DNA of 41,468 nt, taken from assembly GCF_013386115.1 (NCBI RefSeq), contig NZ_JACAOR010000015.1:1-41468 (forward strand), written 5' to 3'. The notes under the pieces were generated by a model. It was not told where the DNA came from. It worked only from the letters and a program-made list of their open reading frames with translations, and did no database searches. The translations under genes were made by a program, and so were the position numbers. Shown piece by piece: positions 25,675-34,304 of the stretch (the stretch's first letter is position 1; each line of letters opens with the position of its first letter). This stretch comes from Pseudomonas gingeri (lineage in GTDB: Bacteria > Pseudomonadota > Gammaproteobacteria > Pseudomonadales > Pseudomonadaceae).

Positions 25675-26856
25675 ATGCAAGGTCCGCTGGCATCATTGAA
25701 GGTTCTGGATTTCTCGACATTGCTCCCGGGGCCATTCGCCTCGTTGCTGCTGGCGGACATGGGCGCCGATGTGCTGCGTATCGAATCGCCCAGCCGCCTG
25801 GACCTGCTGCGGGTGCTGCCGCCCCATGACCAGGGCACTTCCGCCGCCCATGCCTACCTCAATCGCAACAAGCGCAGCCTGGCCCTGGACCTGAAGCAGC
25901 CCGAGGCCGTGGCGATCGTGCATCAACTGGTGCGCGAGTACGACATCTTGCTGGAGCAGTTCCGTCCCGGGGTCATGGACCGGTTGGGCCTGGGTTATGA
26001 AACCCTGAAGACCATCAATCCACGCCTGATCCATGTGGCGATCACCGGCTACGGCCAGACCGGCCCCTACCGCGACCGCGCCGGGCATGATCTCAACTAC
26101 CTGGCGCTGTCGGGGCTGGCCAGCTACACCGGGCGCCAGGACGCCGGGCCGTTGCCGCTGGCCATGCAGGTGGCGGATGTGGCGGGAGGCTCGCTGCACG
26201 GGGTGATCGGTCTGCTGGCGGCGGTGATCGCCCGGCAGCAGACGGGGCTCGGGCAATATGTCGACGTCAGCATGACCGATTGCGCGTTCAGCCTGAATGC
26301 CTTGTCCGGCGCCGGTTTCCTGGCCTGTGGCGTGGAGCCCGGACGCGAGGAGCAGATGCTCAATGGCGGCAGTTTCTATGACTACTACCGCAGTCGCGAG
26401 GGTCGCTGGTTTGCCGTGGGCAGCCTGGAGCCGAATTTCATGCGCTCGTTATGTACCGCGCTGGGGCGTCCGGAGTTGATTCACCAGGGCTTGTCCTCGG
26501 ATCCCGTGCAGCAACGCCAGCTCAAGCAGGAGCTGCAGATAGAGTTCGAAAAGCACGACTACGACGCGCTGTGCGCGTTGTTTGCCGCGACCGATGCCTG
26601 TGTCGAACCGGTTCTCGGCCTGGCCGAGGCGGTCGGGCATCCGCAGTTGAAGGCCCGTGAAGTGGTGGTCCAGGTGCCCCGCGGCGATGGCGGCAGCCAG
26701 GCGCAGATGGCCTGTCCGCTGAAGTTTTCCGAGGGGCTGCCTGAGCCCCGGCATATCGGCGCACGGCTGAGCGAGCATCGCGAAGAGGTATTGCGAGAGC
26801 TGGGCTACAGCCCGGAGCGGATTGCCCAACTGTGCGCCTCGGGTGTGATTGGCTGA
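25675..26856 (+). CDS. CaiB/BaiF-type CoA-transferase / alpha-methylacyl-CoA racemase-like enzyme
   Basis: The 393-residue protein is a family III CoA-transferase: LDFSTLLPGPFASLLLADMGADVLRIE at the N terminus is diagnostic. In the racemase branch the catalytic pair is a His and an Asp 30 residues apart; here H138 (RAGHDLNYLALSG) and D168 (MQVADVAGGS) have just that spacing, so it could racemise 2-methylacyl-CoA. Formyl-CoA-type transfer is the alternative. ATG 25675 is preceded by GGAG, and the frame before it is not family-like. No other acyl-CoA gene lies near. Confidence 0.85.
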   Translation: MQGPLASLKVLDFSTLLPGPFASLLLADMGADVLRIESPSRLDLLRVLPPHDQGTSAAHAYLNRNKRSLALDLKQPEAVAIVHQLVREYDILLEQFRPGVMDRLGLGYETLKTINPRLIHVAITGYGQTGPYRDRAGHDLNYLALSGLASYTGRQDAGPLPLAMQVADVAGGSLHGVIGLLAAVIARQQTGLGQYVDVSMTDCAFSLNALSGAGFLACGVEPGREEQMLNGGSFYDYYRSREGRWFAVGSLEPNFMRSLCTALGRPELIHQGLSSDPVQQRQLKQELQIEFEKHDYDALCALFAATDACVEPVLGLAEAVGHPQLKAREVVVQVPRGDGGSQAQMACPLKFSEGLPEPRHIGARLSEHREEVLRELGYSPERIAQLCASGVIG

Positions 26857-26889
26857 GCACGATTGCAGGCGCCGGTGTACGTCCCCGGC

Positions 26890-27384
26890 TTACTCGGTGC
26901 GGGTCTCGCCGGTGAACACCAGCGTATGTCGGCAACGCCGGCACAGGTAGCGTCGGCCCTGGCTCACCAGTCGATGGCGCTGGGCCGAGAACGGGAAGTC
27001 GCTGTCGGCACAGGGGCAGCGATAGATGTAGCGTGTCACGTTGCGCCGCTGGACTTCATAGGTATGGCAACGGTTGGGCGGCAGCTCATAGACCCCGCGC
27101 ATGATCAGTTGCCATTCCTCGCCATGGGGCTGGATGCGTTCGCCGAACAGTTGGTGGGCGATCAGGTGCGCGACTTCGTGAGGCACGGTCTGGCGCAGGA
27201 AGTCTTCGCTGTTCTCCCGGTACAGTTGCGGATTGAAGCGCAGCAGGTTTTCGTGCAGGTGCGCGACACCGGCTTTCTGGCCGCGCAGCTTGAGGCTGAC
27301 GATCGGGCGTTTGAAAGGTCGTTTGAAAAAGGATTCGGCTTGTTGGAAACAGTCTTCGACGCGGGTGTTGAGTTGCTCGGGCAT
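26890..27384 (-). CDS. sprT: SprT-family zinc metalloprotease-like protein
   Basis: The 164-residue protein carries HEVAH within TVPHEVAHLIAHQLFG (a HExxH zinc-protease site) in the SprT domain, and a C-terminal zinc ribbon with CPC (…YRCPCADS) and CRRC. The eukaryotic relative Spartan cleaves DNA-protein crosslinks; bacterial SprT function is less sure. ATG 27384 with GGAGAG upstream gives the usual length; the frame runs on into the Yip1 gene, which is not part of the protein. Confidence 0.9.
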   Translation of the reverse strand: MPEQLNTRVEDCFQQAESFFKRPFKRPIVSLKLRGQKAGVAHLHENLLRFNPQLYRENSEDFLRQTVPHEVAHLIAHQLFGERIQPHGEEWQLIMRGVYELPPNRCHTYEVQRRNVTRYIYRCPCADSDFPFSAQRHRLVSQGRRYLCRRCRHTLVFTGETRTE

Positions 27385-27469
27385 GCTGTACGTCTCTCCA
27401 GAGACGTCGAGTATGCCGCAAACCCCGGCGATTCCGAATCCGTCAGGCGCCGAATGGTCATGCCGGAAT

Positions 27470-27492
27470 AAAGAGGCCGCCTTGCGGCGGCC
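27470..27492 (-). terminator. Likely terminator of the Yip1-domain gene
   Basis: GGCCGCC (27475-27481) and GGCGGCC (27486-27492) pair around TTGC; on minus TCTTTATT follows. The T-tract is interrupted, so strength is moderate. Confidence 0.6.
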
Positions 27493-27514
27493 CGTGTCGG
27501 CAGGTTTCTGGTTA

Positions 27515-28117
27515 TCAGTTGGTGTAGACCGGGCCGACTCCCAGGCCCCAGACAATCACGGTGAAGGCCATGATCGCCACCAGTACGACCAGCCCAACGG
27601 CCAGTACCGAACTGGAGAACAGGAAACCTTCATCCGAAGGTATGTTCATGAACGTCGGCAAGCCGACATACAGCAGGTAGACGGTGTAGCAGATGGCGGC
27701 CGTGCCGACGATCATGCCCAGCCACATATGCGGATAGAGCGCCGCCAGGCCGCCGACGAACAGGGGCGTGGCGGTGTAGGTGGCGAAGGCCACGCAGCGC
27801 GCCAGGCTGGGGTTGGCATCGTAGGTGCGGGCCATCCAGTGAATGAAGGCACCCATCACCGCCACACCGCCGAGCATGGCGATATAGGACATGAGGGTCA
27901 TCCAGATCGCGCTTTCCTGGGTCAGCATGACCGGCGCCCGGTTGCCGATGACCCAGCCGACCTGTGTGGTGCCGATAAAGGCTGAAACCGCCGGGATCGC
28001 GGCAAGGATCAGGGTGTGGGTGAGGTACATGTGGCCGATGCTTTCCTCGGCGTCGCCACGGATTTCCCGCCATTCCTGATCAGGGTGTGTGAACAGTCCC
28101 ACGACGTGATGGATCAT
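27515..28117 (-). CDS. Yip1-domain inner-membrane protein
   Basis: The 200-residue protein has five or six hydrophobic segments and the Yip1-type start MIHHVVGLFTHPDQEWREI. Bacterial members have no established role. I chose ATG 28117, eight bases after AAGGAG; the in-frame GTG three codons upstream overlaps that ribosome binding site and is unlikely. It lies upstream of sprT on minus but a terminator-like hairpin separates them. Confidence 0.82.
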   Translation of the reverse strand: MIHHVVGLFTHPDQEWREIRGDAEESIGHMYLTHTLILAAIPAVSAFIGTTQVGWVIGNRAPVMLTQESAIWMTLMSYIAMLGGVAVMGAFIHWMARTYDANPSLARCVAFATYTATPLFVGGLAALYPHMWLGMIVGTAAICYTVYLLYVGLPTFMNIPSDEGFLFSSSVLAVGLVVLVAIMAFTVIVWGLGVGPVYTN

Positions 28118-28419
28118 GTCAGTCACTCCTTTTGTTATTACCGTCGCCCCCCAGCGGAGCGCCTACCGGCCAAGAGGCCAAAGTAATCAGAGGTCTGGAT
28201 ATGTCTGCGACCTTATGTCGCAGTATAGAGAGCGCTGAGGCCAATAAATCCGGGGCTTTAGAGCAAATCGCACTGTCGGTTGCGATTGTAATCGCGTTGT
28301 AGCATTTGCATCGGGCGGCAGCCGACAAGGCCCGCTCCCGCAGCACAGAGTCTTCGCCCGCGGCGGGTTTATGCGTAAAATAGCCGCCTTTTCGACACAC
28401 CTCGCGGATTTCAAGGGCT
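28118..28419. other. Divergent intergenic region Yip1 / ttcA
   Basis: There is no gene in these 302 bp. Two inverted repeats are visible: CTGCGAC/GTCGCAG (28205-28223, 5-base loop) and GCGATT/AATCGC (28282-28295, 2-base centre). The first could be an operator, but I recognise neither. Confidence 0.5.
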
Positions 28420-29244
28420 ATGGGCACTCTTTCGGTCAATCAGAACAAACTGCAGAAACGCCTTCGCCGGCAGGCGGGGGAGGCGGTCGCCGACTTCAAC
28501 ATGATCGAGAACGGTGACAAGGTCATGGTCTGCCTGTCCGGCGGCAAGGACAGCTACACCATGCTCGACGTTCTGATGCACCTGCAGAAAGTGGCGCCGA
28601 TCAAGTTCGACATCGTCGCCGTGAACATGGACCAGAAGCAGCCCGGCTTCCCCGAGCACGTGTTGCCCGCCTACCTGAAAGAGCTGGGTGTGGAATACCA
28701 CATCGTCGAGAAGGACACCTACTCGGTGGTCAAGGAGCTGGTGCCGGAAGGCAAGACCACCTGCTCGCTGTGCTCGCGTCTGCGCCGTGGCACCCTGTAT
28801 ACCTTCGCCGACGAGATCGGGGCGACCAAGATGGCCCTGGGTCACCACCGTGACGATATCGTCGAGACCTTCTTCCTCAATATGTTCTACAACGGCTCCC
28901 TCAAGGCCATGCCGCCCAAGCTGCGGGCCGATGACGGGCGTAACGTGGTGATCCGGCCGCTGGCGTACTGCAGCGAGAAGGACATCCAGGCCTACTCGGA
29001 CTTCAAGCAGTTCCCGATCATTCCGTGCAACCTCTGCGGTTCCCAGGAAAACCTGCAACGCCAGGTGGTCAAGGAGATGTTGCAGGAGTGGGAGCGCAAG
29101 ACCCCGGGCCGCACCGAGAGCATTTTCCGCGGCTTGCAGAATGTCATCCCTTCGCAACTGGCTGACCGCAACCTGTTCGATTTCACCAACCTGCGTATCG
29201 ACGAAACGGCGGCCTCGCGCTTCGTCAATGTCGTGAATCTCTGA
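28420..29244 (+). CDS. ttcA: tRNA 2-thiocytidine(32) synthetase TtcA
   Basis: TtcA puts sulfur on cytidine 32 of some tRNAs, using ATP and a [4Fe-4S] cluster. The 274-residue protein has the PP-loop SGGKDS (residues 40-45), the cysteine pairs C115/C118 (TCSLCS) and C203/C206 (PCNLCG) expected for cluster and sulfur handling, and GHHRDDIVET. AAGGG just before the ATG is close to it. A Tag-like gene follows after 10 bases, so they share a transcript. Confidence 0.96.
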   Translation: MGTLSVNQNKLQKRLRRQAGEAVADFNMIENGDKVMVCLSGGKDSYTMLDVLMHLQKVAPIKFDIVAVNMDQKQPGFPEHVLPAYLKELGVEYHIVEKDTYSVVKELVPEGKTTCSLCSRLRRGTLYTFADEIGATKMALGHHRDDIVETFFLNMFYNGSLKAMPPKLRADDGRNVVIRPLAYCSEKDIQAYSDFKQFPIIPCNLCGSQENLQRQVVKEMLQEWERKTPGRTESIFRGLQNVIPSQLADRNLFDFTNLRIDETAASRFVNVVNL

Positions 29245-29254
29245 AGGAAGCGGC

Positions 29255-29926
29255 ATGCGCGACTACAAATGGCTGCACGAGTACTGCCTGAACCGCTTCG
29301 GTTCGGCGGCGGCCCTGGAGGCCGAGCTGCCCGAGCCGTGCACGGCGGCGCAACTGCGCCGGTTCGGTGATGACCGCTATCTGTCGATGATTGCCCTGCG
29401 GGTTTTCCGCGCCGGTCTCAAGCACAGCCTGGTGGATGCCAAGTGGCCGGTGTTCGAGCAGGTGTTCTTCGGTTTCGATCCGGAGAAAGTGGTGCTGATG
29501 GGCGCCGAACACCTGGAGCGGCTGATGCAGGATGCGCGGATCATCCGCCACCTGGGCAAGCTCAAGAGCGTGCCGCGCAATGCGCAGATGGTGCTGGACG
29601 TGGCGAAGGAGAAGGGCAGTTTCGGCAACCTGATCGCCGACTGGCCGGTGACCGAGATCACCGGGTTGTGGAAATACCTCGCCAAGCACGGCCATCAACT
29701 GGGCGGGCTGTCGGCTCCGCGCCTGCTGCGGATGGTCGGCAAGGACACCTTCGTGCCGAGTTATGACGTGGTGGCGGCGCTCAATGCGCAGAAGATCGTC
29801 GACAAGGTGCCGACCAGCCTGCGCGACCTGGCGATCGTCCAGGATGCCTTCAACCAGTGGCATGCCGAGAGCGGGCGGCCGATGTGCCAGCTGTCGATGA
29901 TGCTGGCGTTTACCGTCAACTATTGA
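29255..29926 (+). CDS. Divergent DNA-3-methyladenine glycosylase I (Tag-like) protein
   Basis: The 223-residue protein resembles Tag in its centre: FRAGLKHSLVDAKWPVF, FFGFDPEKVVLMG, ARIIRHLGKLKSVPRNAQ. But it lacks the Tag N-terminal CxW and C-terminal His/Cys zinc ligands, and the recognition residues E38 and W46 of E. coli Tag appear replaced by Arg and His (ALRVFRAGLKH against CLEGQQAGLSW). So it is likely a paralogue of changed or lost specificity. It starts 10 bases after ttcA with AAGGAAG before the ATG. Confidence 0.8.
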   Translation: MRDYKWLHEYCLNRFGSAAALEAELPEPCTAAQLRRFGDDRYLSMIALRVFRAGLKHSLVDAKWPVFEQVFFGFDPEKVVLMGAEHLERLMQDARIIRHLGKLKSVPRNAQMVLDVAKEKGSFGNLIADWPVTEITGLWKYLAKHGHQLGGLSAPRLLRMVGKDTFVPSYDVVAALNAQKIVDKVPTSLRDLAIVQDAFNQWHAESGRPMCQLSMMLAFTVNY

Positions 29927-29977
29927 ACATGCAGCGCAGGGGCCGCCGAGCCGGTTCCTGCCGGTGTTGCCGGCGGC

Positions 29978-30868
29978 TCAGGCGGCGGATCGCTCCGCCG
30001 CCTGCGCCACCAGCCACTCCATCAGTTCTCGCAATTGCGGTGCCGTTCCGGCCCGCTCCGGATAGACCAGGTAGTAGGCCTGCCCGGTACGCACGCGCAA
30101 ATCGAACGGCATGACCAGCCGCCCGGCACTCAGGTCCTCGCCGATCAACGCCCAATCGCCAATGGCCACGCCAGTGCCCTGGGATGCCACGCTCATCGCC
30201 AGGTCCAGGGTGTCGAAATGCTGTCCCTTGCTGATATTGCTGACCCGCGCCCCGGCCATCTTGAGCCAGGCCTCCCAGTCCCGCTGGTCGCGCGTGGGAT
30301 GCAGGAGCATGTGCCGCTCGAGGTCGGCCAGGTTGTTCAAGGGGACCGGGCCATTCATCAGTTGCGGCGAACAAACCGGCGTCAGTTGCTCGTCGAACAG
30401 ATGGTGATAGGCCACCGAAGGACCCGGCACCGCGCCATAGACCACGGCGGCATCGAACTCTTCCCGACGGAAATCCACGGCGTGCTGCACCGTGGTGGTC
30501 AGCTCCACGGGCACGTCCGGGCGCTCCTTCTGCCATTGCAACAGGCGTGGCAGCAGCCAGCGCATCATGCAGGTCGGGGCCTTGAGTTGCAGGGCCTCGC
30601 GGCGGGCACCGACCTGATCCACCGCCTCGTCGATCAGGTTGAACACCTGCTGGATCCGTGGAAACAGCTCGCGACCCTGGGCGGTCAAGCTCAGGCCGCG
30701 GGCCTGGCGCTGGAACAGCGCATAGCCCAGGTGACTTTCCAGCCCGGCGATCTGCCGGCTCACCGCCCCCTGGGTGATGTGCAGCAGCTCGGCCGCGCGG
30801 GTGAAGTTGCAGCACTGGGCGGTGACCAGGAAGGTATGCAGAGCGGGCAGCGGTGGTGGACGTTTCAT
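29978..30868 (-). CDS. LysR-family transcriptional regulator
   Basis: The 296-residue protein has a winged helix-turn-helix (residues about 6-65: FLVTAQCCNFTRAAELLHIT, AVSRQIAGLESHLGYALFQR) and a periplasmic-binding-like effector domain (about 90-290) of the GcvA type. It is divergent from the decarboxylase gene with an ATTGG-N9-CCAAT box between, so it likely controls that module with the substrate as coinducer. ATG 30868 follows the usual N terminus; the frame upstream is only an open extension. Confidence 0.9.
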   Translation of the reverse strand: MKRPPPLPALHTFLVTAQCCNFTRAAELLHITQGAVSRQIAGLESHLGYALFQRQARGLSLTAQGRELFPRIQQVFNLIDEAVDQVGARREALQLKAPTCMMRWLLPRLLQWQKERPDVPVELTTTVQHAVDFRREEFDAAVVYGAVPGPSVAYHHLFDEQLTPVCSPQLMNGPVPLNNLADLERHMLLHPTRDQRDWEAWLKMAGARVSNISKGQHFDTLDLAMSVASQGTGVAIGDWALIGEDLSAGRLVMPFDLRVRTGQAYYLVYPERAGTAPQLRELMEWLVAQAAERSAA

Positions 30869-30934
30869 GGTGGGGCAGCTCAGGCATGACGACAGGACAT
30901 GCCTAGTATGACTATTTTTGCCTTGTGCCCGCCA

Positions 30935-30953
30935 TTGGCCAAACGCTCCAATA
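30935..30953. promoter_or_regulatory. Candidate LysR-type binding box
   Basis: ATTGG, nine bases, CCAAT is an inverted repeat containing the T-N11-A pattern, halfway between the divergent LysR and decarboxylase genes. Confidence 0.5.
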
Positions 30954-30991
30954 ACCCTATCGCCGTGCTTATCGACAGCATGGCTTATACG

Positions 30992-30999
30992 AACAAGAA
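30992..30999 (+). promoter_or_regulatory. Hfq/Crc-type motif at the decarboxylase RBS
   Basis: AACAAGAA matches AAnAAnAA and touches the AAGGGTGG ribosome-binding segment, 12 bases before the ATG. Confidence 0.5.
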
Positions 31000-31010
31000 G
31001 GGTGGAATTG

Positions 31011-32648
31011 ATGGCGACGTGCGGTGAAGTACTGGTCAAGTTACTGGAAGGCTACGGGGTCGAGCAGGTGTTCGGCATTCCCGGTGTGCATACAGTCGAG
31101 TTATATCGCGGCCTGGCGTCGTCGAGTATCGAGCACGTCACCCCGCGCCATGAACAGGGCGCTGGCTTCATGGCCGACGGCTATGCCCGTACCAGCGGCA
31201 AGCCCGGTGTGTGCTTTATCATCACCGGCCCCGGCATGACCAATATCACCACGGCCATGGGCCAGGCCTATGCCGATTCGATCCCGATGCTGGTGATTTC
31301 CAGTGTCCAGTCGCGCAATCAACTGGGCGGCGGGCGTGGCAAGCTGCACGAGCTGCCGAACCAGGGCACGCTGGTGGCGGGTGTCGCGGCGTTCTCCCAT
31401 ACGCTGATGTCGGCGGCCGAGCTGCCGGCGGTGCTGGCCCGGGCTTTCGCCCTGTTCCAGGCCGGGCGGCCGCGTCCGGTGCATATCGAGATTCCCCTCG
31501 ATGTGCTGGTGGAAAACGCCGATGCCTTGCTCGATAGCCAGCCGGTGCGGATTACCCCGGCCGGCGCTGCCCCCGCGGCGGTCGCGCAAATGGCCGGGTT
31601 GCTGGCCAAGGCCCGCCGTCCGCTGATCCTTGCCGGCGGCGGCGCCATCGATGCGGCGGCGGCGCTGACCCGGCTGGCGGAGCGGCTGGAAGCCCCGGTG
31701 GCGCTGACCATCAATGCCAAGGGCATGTTGCCGTCGCGTCATCCGTTGCTGATCGGTTCGACCCAGTCCATGGTCGCCACCCGCGCCCTGGTGGCGGATG
31801 CCGATGTGGTCCTGGCCATCGGCACGGAACTGGCGGAAACCGACTACGACATCACCTTTGCCGGCGGCTTCGAGATTCCCGGCACCCTGCTGCGTGTCGA
31901 TATCGACCCGGACCAGGCCGTGCGCAACTATCCGCCCAAGGTCGCGCTGGTGTCCGACGCGCGGACAGCGGCCGAGGCGCTGCTTGCGGCTGTCGAAGGC
32001 CAGGTGCTGGCCGAGCGTCAGGGCGATTGGGGCGCCAAGCGTGCCGCCGGGTTGCGCGCCGACCTGGACGCGCTGTGGGATGCACCGACCCGCGCCCAGA
32101 CGCAATTCCTCAACACCGTTCTCGACGTGCTGCCCGAGGCGGTGCTGGTGGGTGACTCGACCCAGCCGGTGTATACCGGCAACCTGACCCTGAACCCCGA
32201 GCACCCGCGCCGCTGGTTCAACTCGTCCACCGGCTACGGCACCCTCGGCTATGCCCTGCCGGCTGCCATCGGCGCCTGGCTGGGCGGCGCCAGCGACCGC
32301 GGCCAGCGGCCGCCAGTGGTGTGCCTGATCGGCGACGGCGGCTTGCAGTTCACCCTGTCGGAACTGGCCTGCGCGGTAGAAGCGCGAACGCCGATCATCG
32401 TACTGCTGTGGAATAACCAGGGCTACGAAGAGATCAAGAAATACATGGTCAATCGCGCCATCACGCCTGTCGGCGTGGATATCTATACCCCGGACTTTAT
32501 CGGCGTGGCGCGGGCCCTGGGCTGTGCGGCCGAGGCCGTCTCCGGAGTCGAGACCCTGCGTACCGCCCTGGAGCTCGCCGCGGATCGCCAGGGCCCCACC
32601 CTGATCGAAGTCGACCAGCGTCTGTGGATGGAAGGAGCGGCCTGGTGA
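31011..32648 (+). CDS. ThDP-dependent 2-oxo-acid decarboxylase, AruI-like (5-guanidino-2-oxopentanoate decarboxylase)
   Basis: The 545-residue protein is an acetolactate-synthase/decarboxylase fold enzyme. The ThDP activator is E48 (VTPRHEQGAGFMADGYAR); the Mg/ThDP motif is GDGGLQFTLSELACAVEARTP then WNN. The N terminus and its HEQGAGFMADGYAR...GPGMTNI track recall AruI of the arginine-transaminase pathway, which turns 2-ketoarginine into 4-guanidinobutyraldehyde. The next gene, an aminoaldehyde dehydrogenase, would take the product. No transaminase (aruH) is present, so the 2-oxo acid must come from elsewhere or be imported. ATG 31011 is chosen by its AAGGGTGG; a longer open frame crosses the promoter. 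Confidence 0.82.
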   Translation: MATCGEVLVKLLEGYGVEQVFGIPGVHTVELYRGLASSSIEHVTPRHEQGAGFMADGYARTSGKPGVCFIITGPGMTNITTAMGQAYADSIPMLVISSVQSRNQLGGGRGKLHELPNQGTLVAGVAAFSHTLMSAAELPAVLARAFALFQAGRPRPVHIEIPLDVLVENADALLDSQPVRITPAGAAPAAVAQMAGLLAKARRPLILAGGGAIDAAAALTRLAERLEAPVALTINAKGMLPSRHPLLIGSTQSMVATRALVADADVVLAIGTELAETDYDITFAGGFEIPGTLLRVDIDPDQAVRNYPPKVALVSDARTAAEALLAAVEGQVLAERQGDWGAKRAAGLRADLDALWDAPTRAQTQFLNTVLDVLPEAVLVGDSTQPVYTGNLTLNPEHPRRWFNSSTGYGTLGYALPAAIGAWLGGASDRGQRPPVVCLIGDGGLQFTLSELACAVEARTPIIVLLWNNQGYEEIKKYMVNRAITPVGVDIYTPDFIGVARALGCAAEAVSGVETLRTALELAADRQGPTLIEVDQRLWMEGAAW

Positions 32649-34096
32649 TGAAGGCGCAAATGAATCAGGACGGTCTCTACATCGATGGCCAGTGGCGTTC
32701 CGGCAGTGAGCAGCTACGGGTGATCAACCCGGCCACCGAGGCGTTGCTCGGCAGTGTTTCCGGCGGTGACGGGCAGGCGGTGGAGCAGGCGGTGAGCGCG
32801 GCGAGCCGGGCGTTTGCCGGTTGGTCGGCGACGAGCGGGGCACAGCGTGGCGCCGTGTTGCGCAGGATTGCCGACGGCGTGCGCGAGCGCCGCGAAACCC
32901 TGATCCACCTGCAGTCGAGCAACAACGGCAAACCGCTGTTCGAGGCCGCCATCGATGTCGACGATGTGATTGCCACCTTCGAATACTACGCGGGTCTGGC
33001 CGAGACGCTCGACGGCCAGCAGGACAAGACGGTCGAGCTGCCCAGCGACGCCTTTGCCGCCCGTGTGCGCCGTGAGCCGTGTGGGGTGGTGGGACTGATC
33101 GTGCCGTGGAATTTCCCGATGGTCACCACCGCCTGGAAGCTGGCCCCGGCCCTGGCCGCCGGCTGCTGCGTGGTGCTCAAGCCATCGGAGGTCACGCCGC
33201 TGCCGGAACTGGAACTGGCCGCGATCATCGCCGACAGCGGTGTGCCGGCCGGAGTGTTCAACCTGGTCTGCGGCACCGGCCTGGCCGTCGGCGCGCCGTT
33301 GGCGGCCGACCCGCGGGTGGCGAAGATTTCCTTTACCGGCAGCAATGCGGTGGGGGTCCAGGTGATGCAGCGGGCAGCGGAAACCGTGAAGGGCGTCAGC
33401 CTGGAACTGGGCGGCAAATCCGCGTTGCTGGTGATGGCCGATGCGGATCTCGATCTCGCGGTGGAACTCGCCAGCGGCGGCGGCTTCTTCAATGCCGGGC
33501 AGATGTGTTCGGCCACCAGCCGGGTGCTGGTGGCGGAGGAGATCGCCGATGAGTTCCTGCTGCGCCTGACCGCGCGGGCCAACGCCATTCGCGTGGCGGA
33601 CCCGTTCGACCCCGAGGTGGAAATGGGCGCGCTGGTCAACCAGGCGCAGTACCAGCGCGTGCTGGGTCATATCGACCGTGGCCTGAGTGTCGGCGCGCGG
33701 CTGGTCTGTGGTGGTGGGCGTCCGCCCGAGCTGACACGCGGCTATTTTTTACGGCCGACGATCTTCACTGAAGTGCCCCTGGACAGTGCGTTGTGGCGCG
33801 AGGAGATTTTCGGCCCGGTGCTCTGTGTGCGCAGTTTCAGCAGCGAGGCCGAGGCGCTGGCGTTGGCCAACGACAGTGAGTTCGGCCTGGTGGCCAGCGT
33901 GGTCAGCAGCCATGACGAAACCGCGCAGCGGGTCGCCAATGCCTTGCAGGCCGGGCTGGTGTGGATCAACGCACCGCAGGTGATTTTCCCGCAGACCGCC
34001 TGGGGCGGCTACAAGCAGAGCAGCCTCGGTCGCGAGCTGGGGCCCTGGGGGCTGCAGGCCTTCCAGGAGATCAAGCACGTGATTCGCGCCGTATAA
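32648..34096 (+). CDS. Aminoaldehyde/betaine-aldehyde dehydrogenase-like enzyme
   Basis: The 482-residue NAD-dependent dehydrogenase has its oxyanion N155 (WNFP), K178 (VLKPSE), general base E253 (LELGGKS) and nucleophile C287 (GQMCSATSR). The sequence CSATSR after the cysteine is typical of aminoaldehyde dehydrogenases. It would oxidise the aldehyde from the preceding enzyme, such as 4-guanidinobutyraldehyde. ATG 32648 overlaps the previous stop (TGATG); GGAG at about 32635 serves it. A perfect hairpin follows before the transporter. Confidence 0.88.
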   Translation: MKAQMNQDGLYIDGQWRSGSEQLRVINPATEALLGSVSGGDGQAVEQAVSAASRAFAGWSATSGAQRGAVLRRIADGVRERRETLIHLQSSNNGKPLFEAAIDVDDVIATFEYYAGLAETLDGQQDKTVELPSDAFAARVRREPCGVVGLIVPWNFPMVTTAWKLAPALAAGCCVVLKPSEVTPLPELELAAIIADSGVPAGVFNLVCGTGLAVGAPLAADPRVAKISFTGSNAVGVQVMQRAAETVKGVSLELGGKSALLVMADADLDLAVELASGGGFFNAGQMCSATSRVLVAEEIADEFLLRLTARANAIRVADPFDPEVEMGALVNQAQYQRVLGHIDRGLSVGARLVCGGGRPPELTRGYFLRPTIFTEVPLDSALWREEIFGPVLCVRSFSSEAEALALANDSEFGLVASVVSSHDETAQRVANALQAGLVWINAPQVIFPQTAWGGYKQSSLGRELGPWGLQAFQEIKHVIRAV

Positions 34097-34104
34097 AACA
34101 GGGC

Positions 34105-34133
34105 GGCGCATGCCTCGAAATGAGGCATGCGCC
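34105..34133 (+). other. Perfect 12-bp hairpin between the dehydrogenase and binding-protein genes
   Basis: GGCGCATGCCTC and GAGGCATGCGCC flank GAAAT. There is no T-tract, so it may protect mRNA ends or lower read-through rather than terminate. Confidence 0.7.
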
Positions 34134-34284
34134 GGGCGCATGGCTTCAATGACAAACTTTCGATTGTTGCCGGTTCCGGGCGACCTCAGGATGAACCCGC
34201 CGACTCAGCTACGACCCACGGTCTACGGGGGCTTCAGCGAGATCGAAGACCGGCGGAACGCGTTGCGACCGACCTCATACCTAA

Positions 34285-34292
34285 AAGAATAA
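34285..34292 (+). promoter_or_regulatory. Hfq/Crc-type motif at the binding-protein RBS
   Basis: AAGAATAA matches AAnAAnAA and adjoins AAAGGGAG, 12 bases before the ATG. It is less canonical than CA-rich forms. Confidence 0.4.
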
Positions 34293-34304
34293 AGGGAGTC
34301 CGAA

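Noticed and set aside
28205..28223. CTGCGAC/GTCGCAG repeat as a LexA or Anr site
   Set aside because: It does not fit CTGT-N8-ACAG or TTGAT-N4-ATCAA; left as an unassigned inverted repeat.
34110..34292. Short open frame between the dehydrogenase and binding-protein genes
   Set aside because: It begins in the hairpin, has no RBS and no recognisable protein character.
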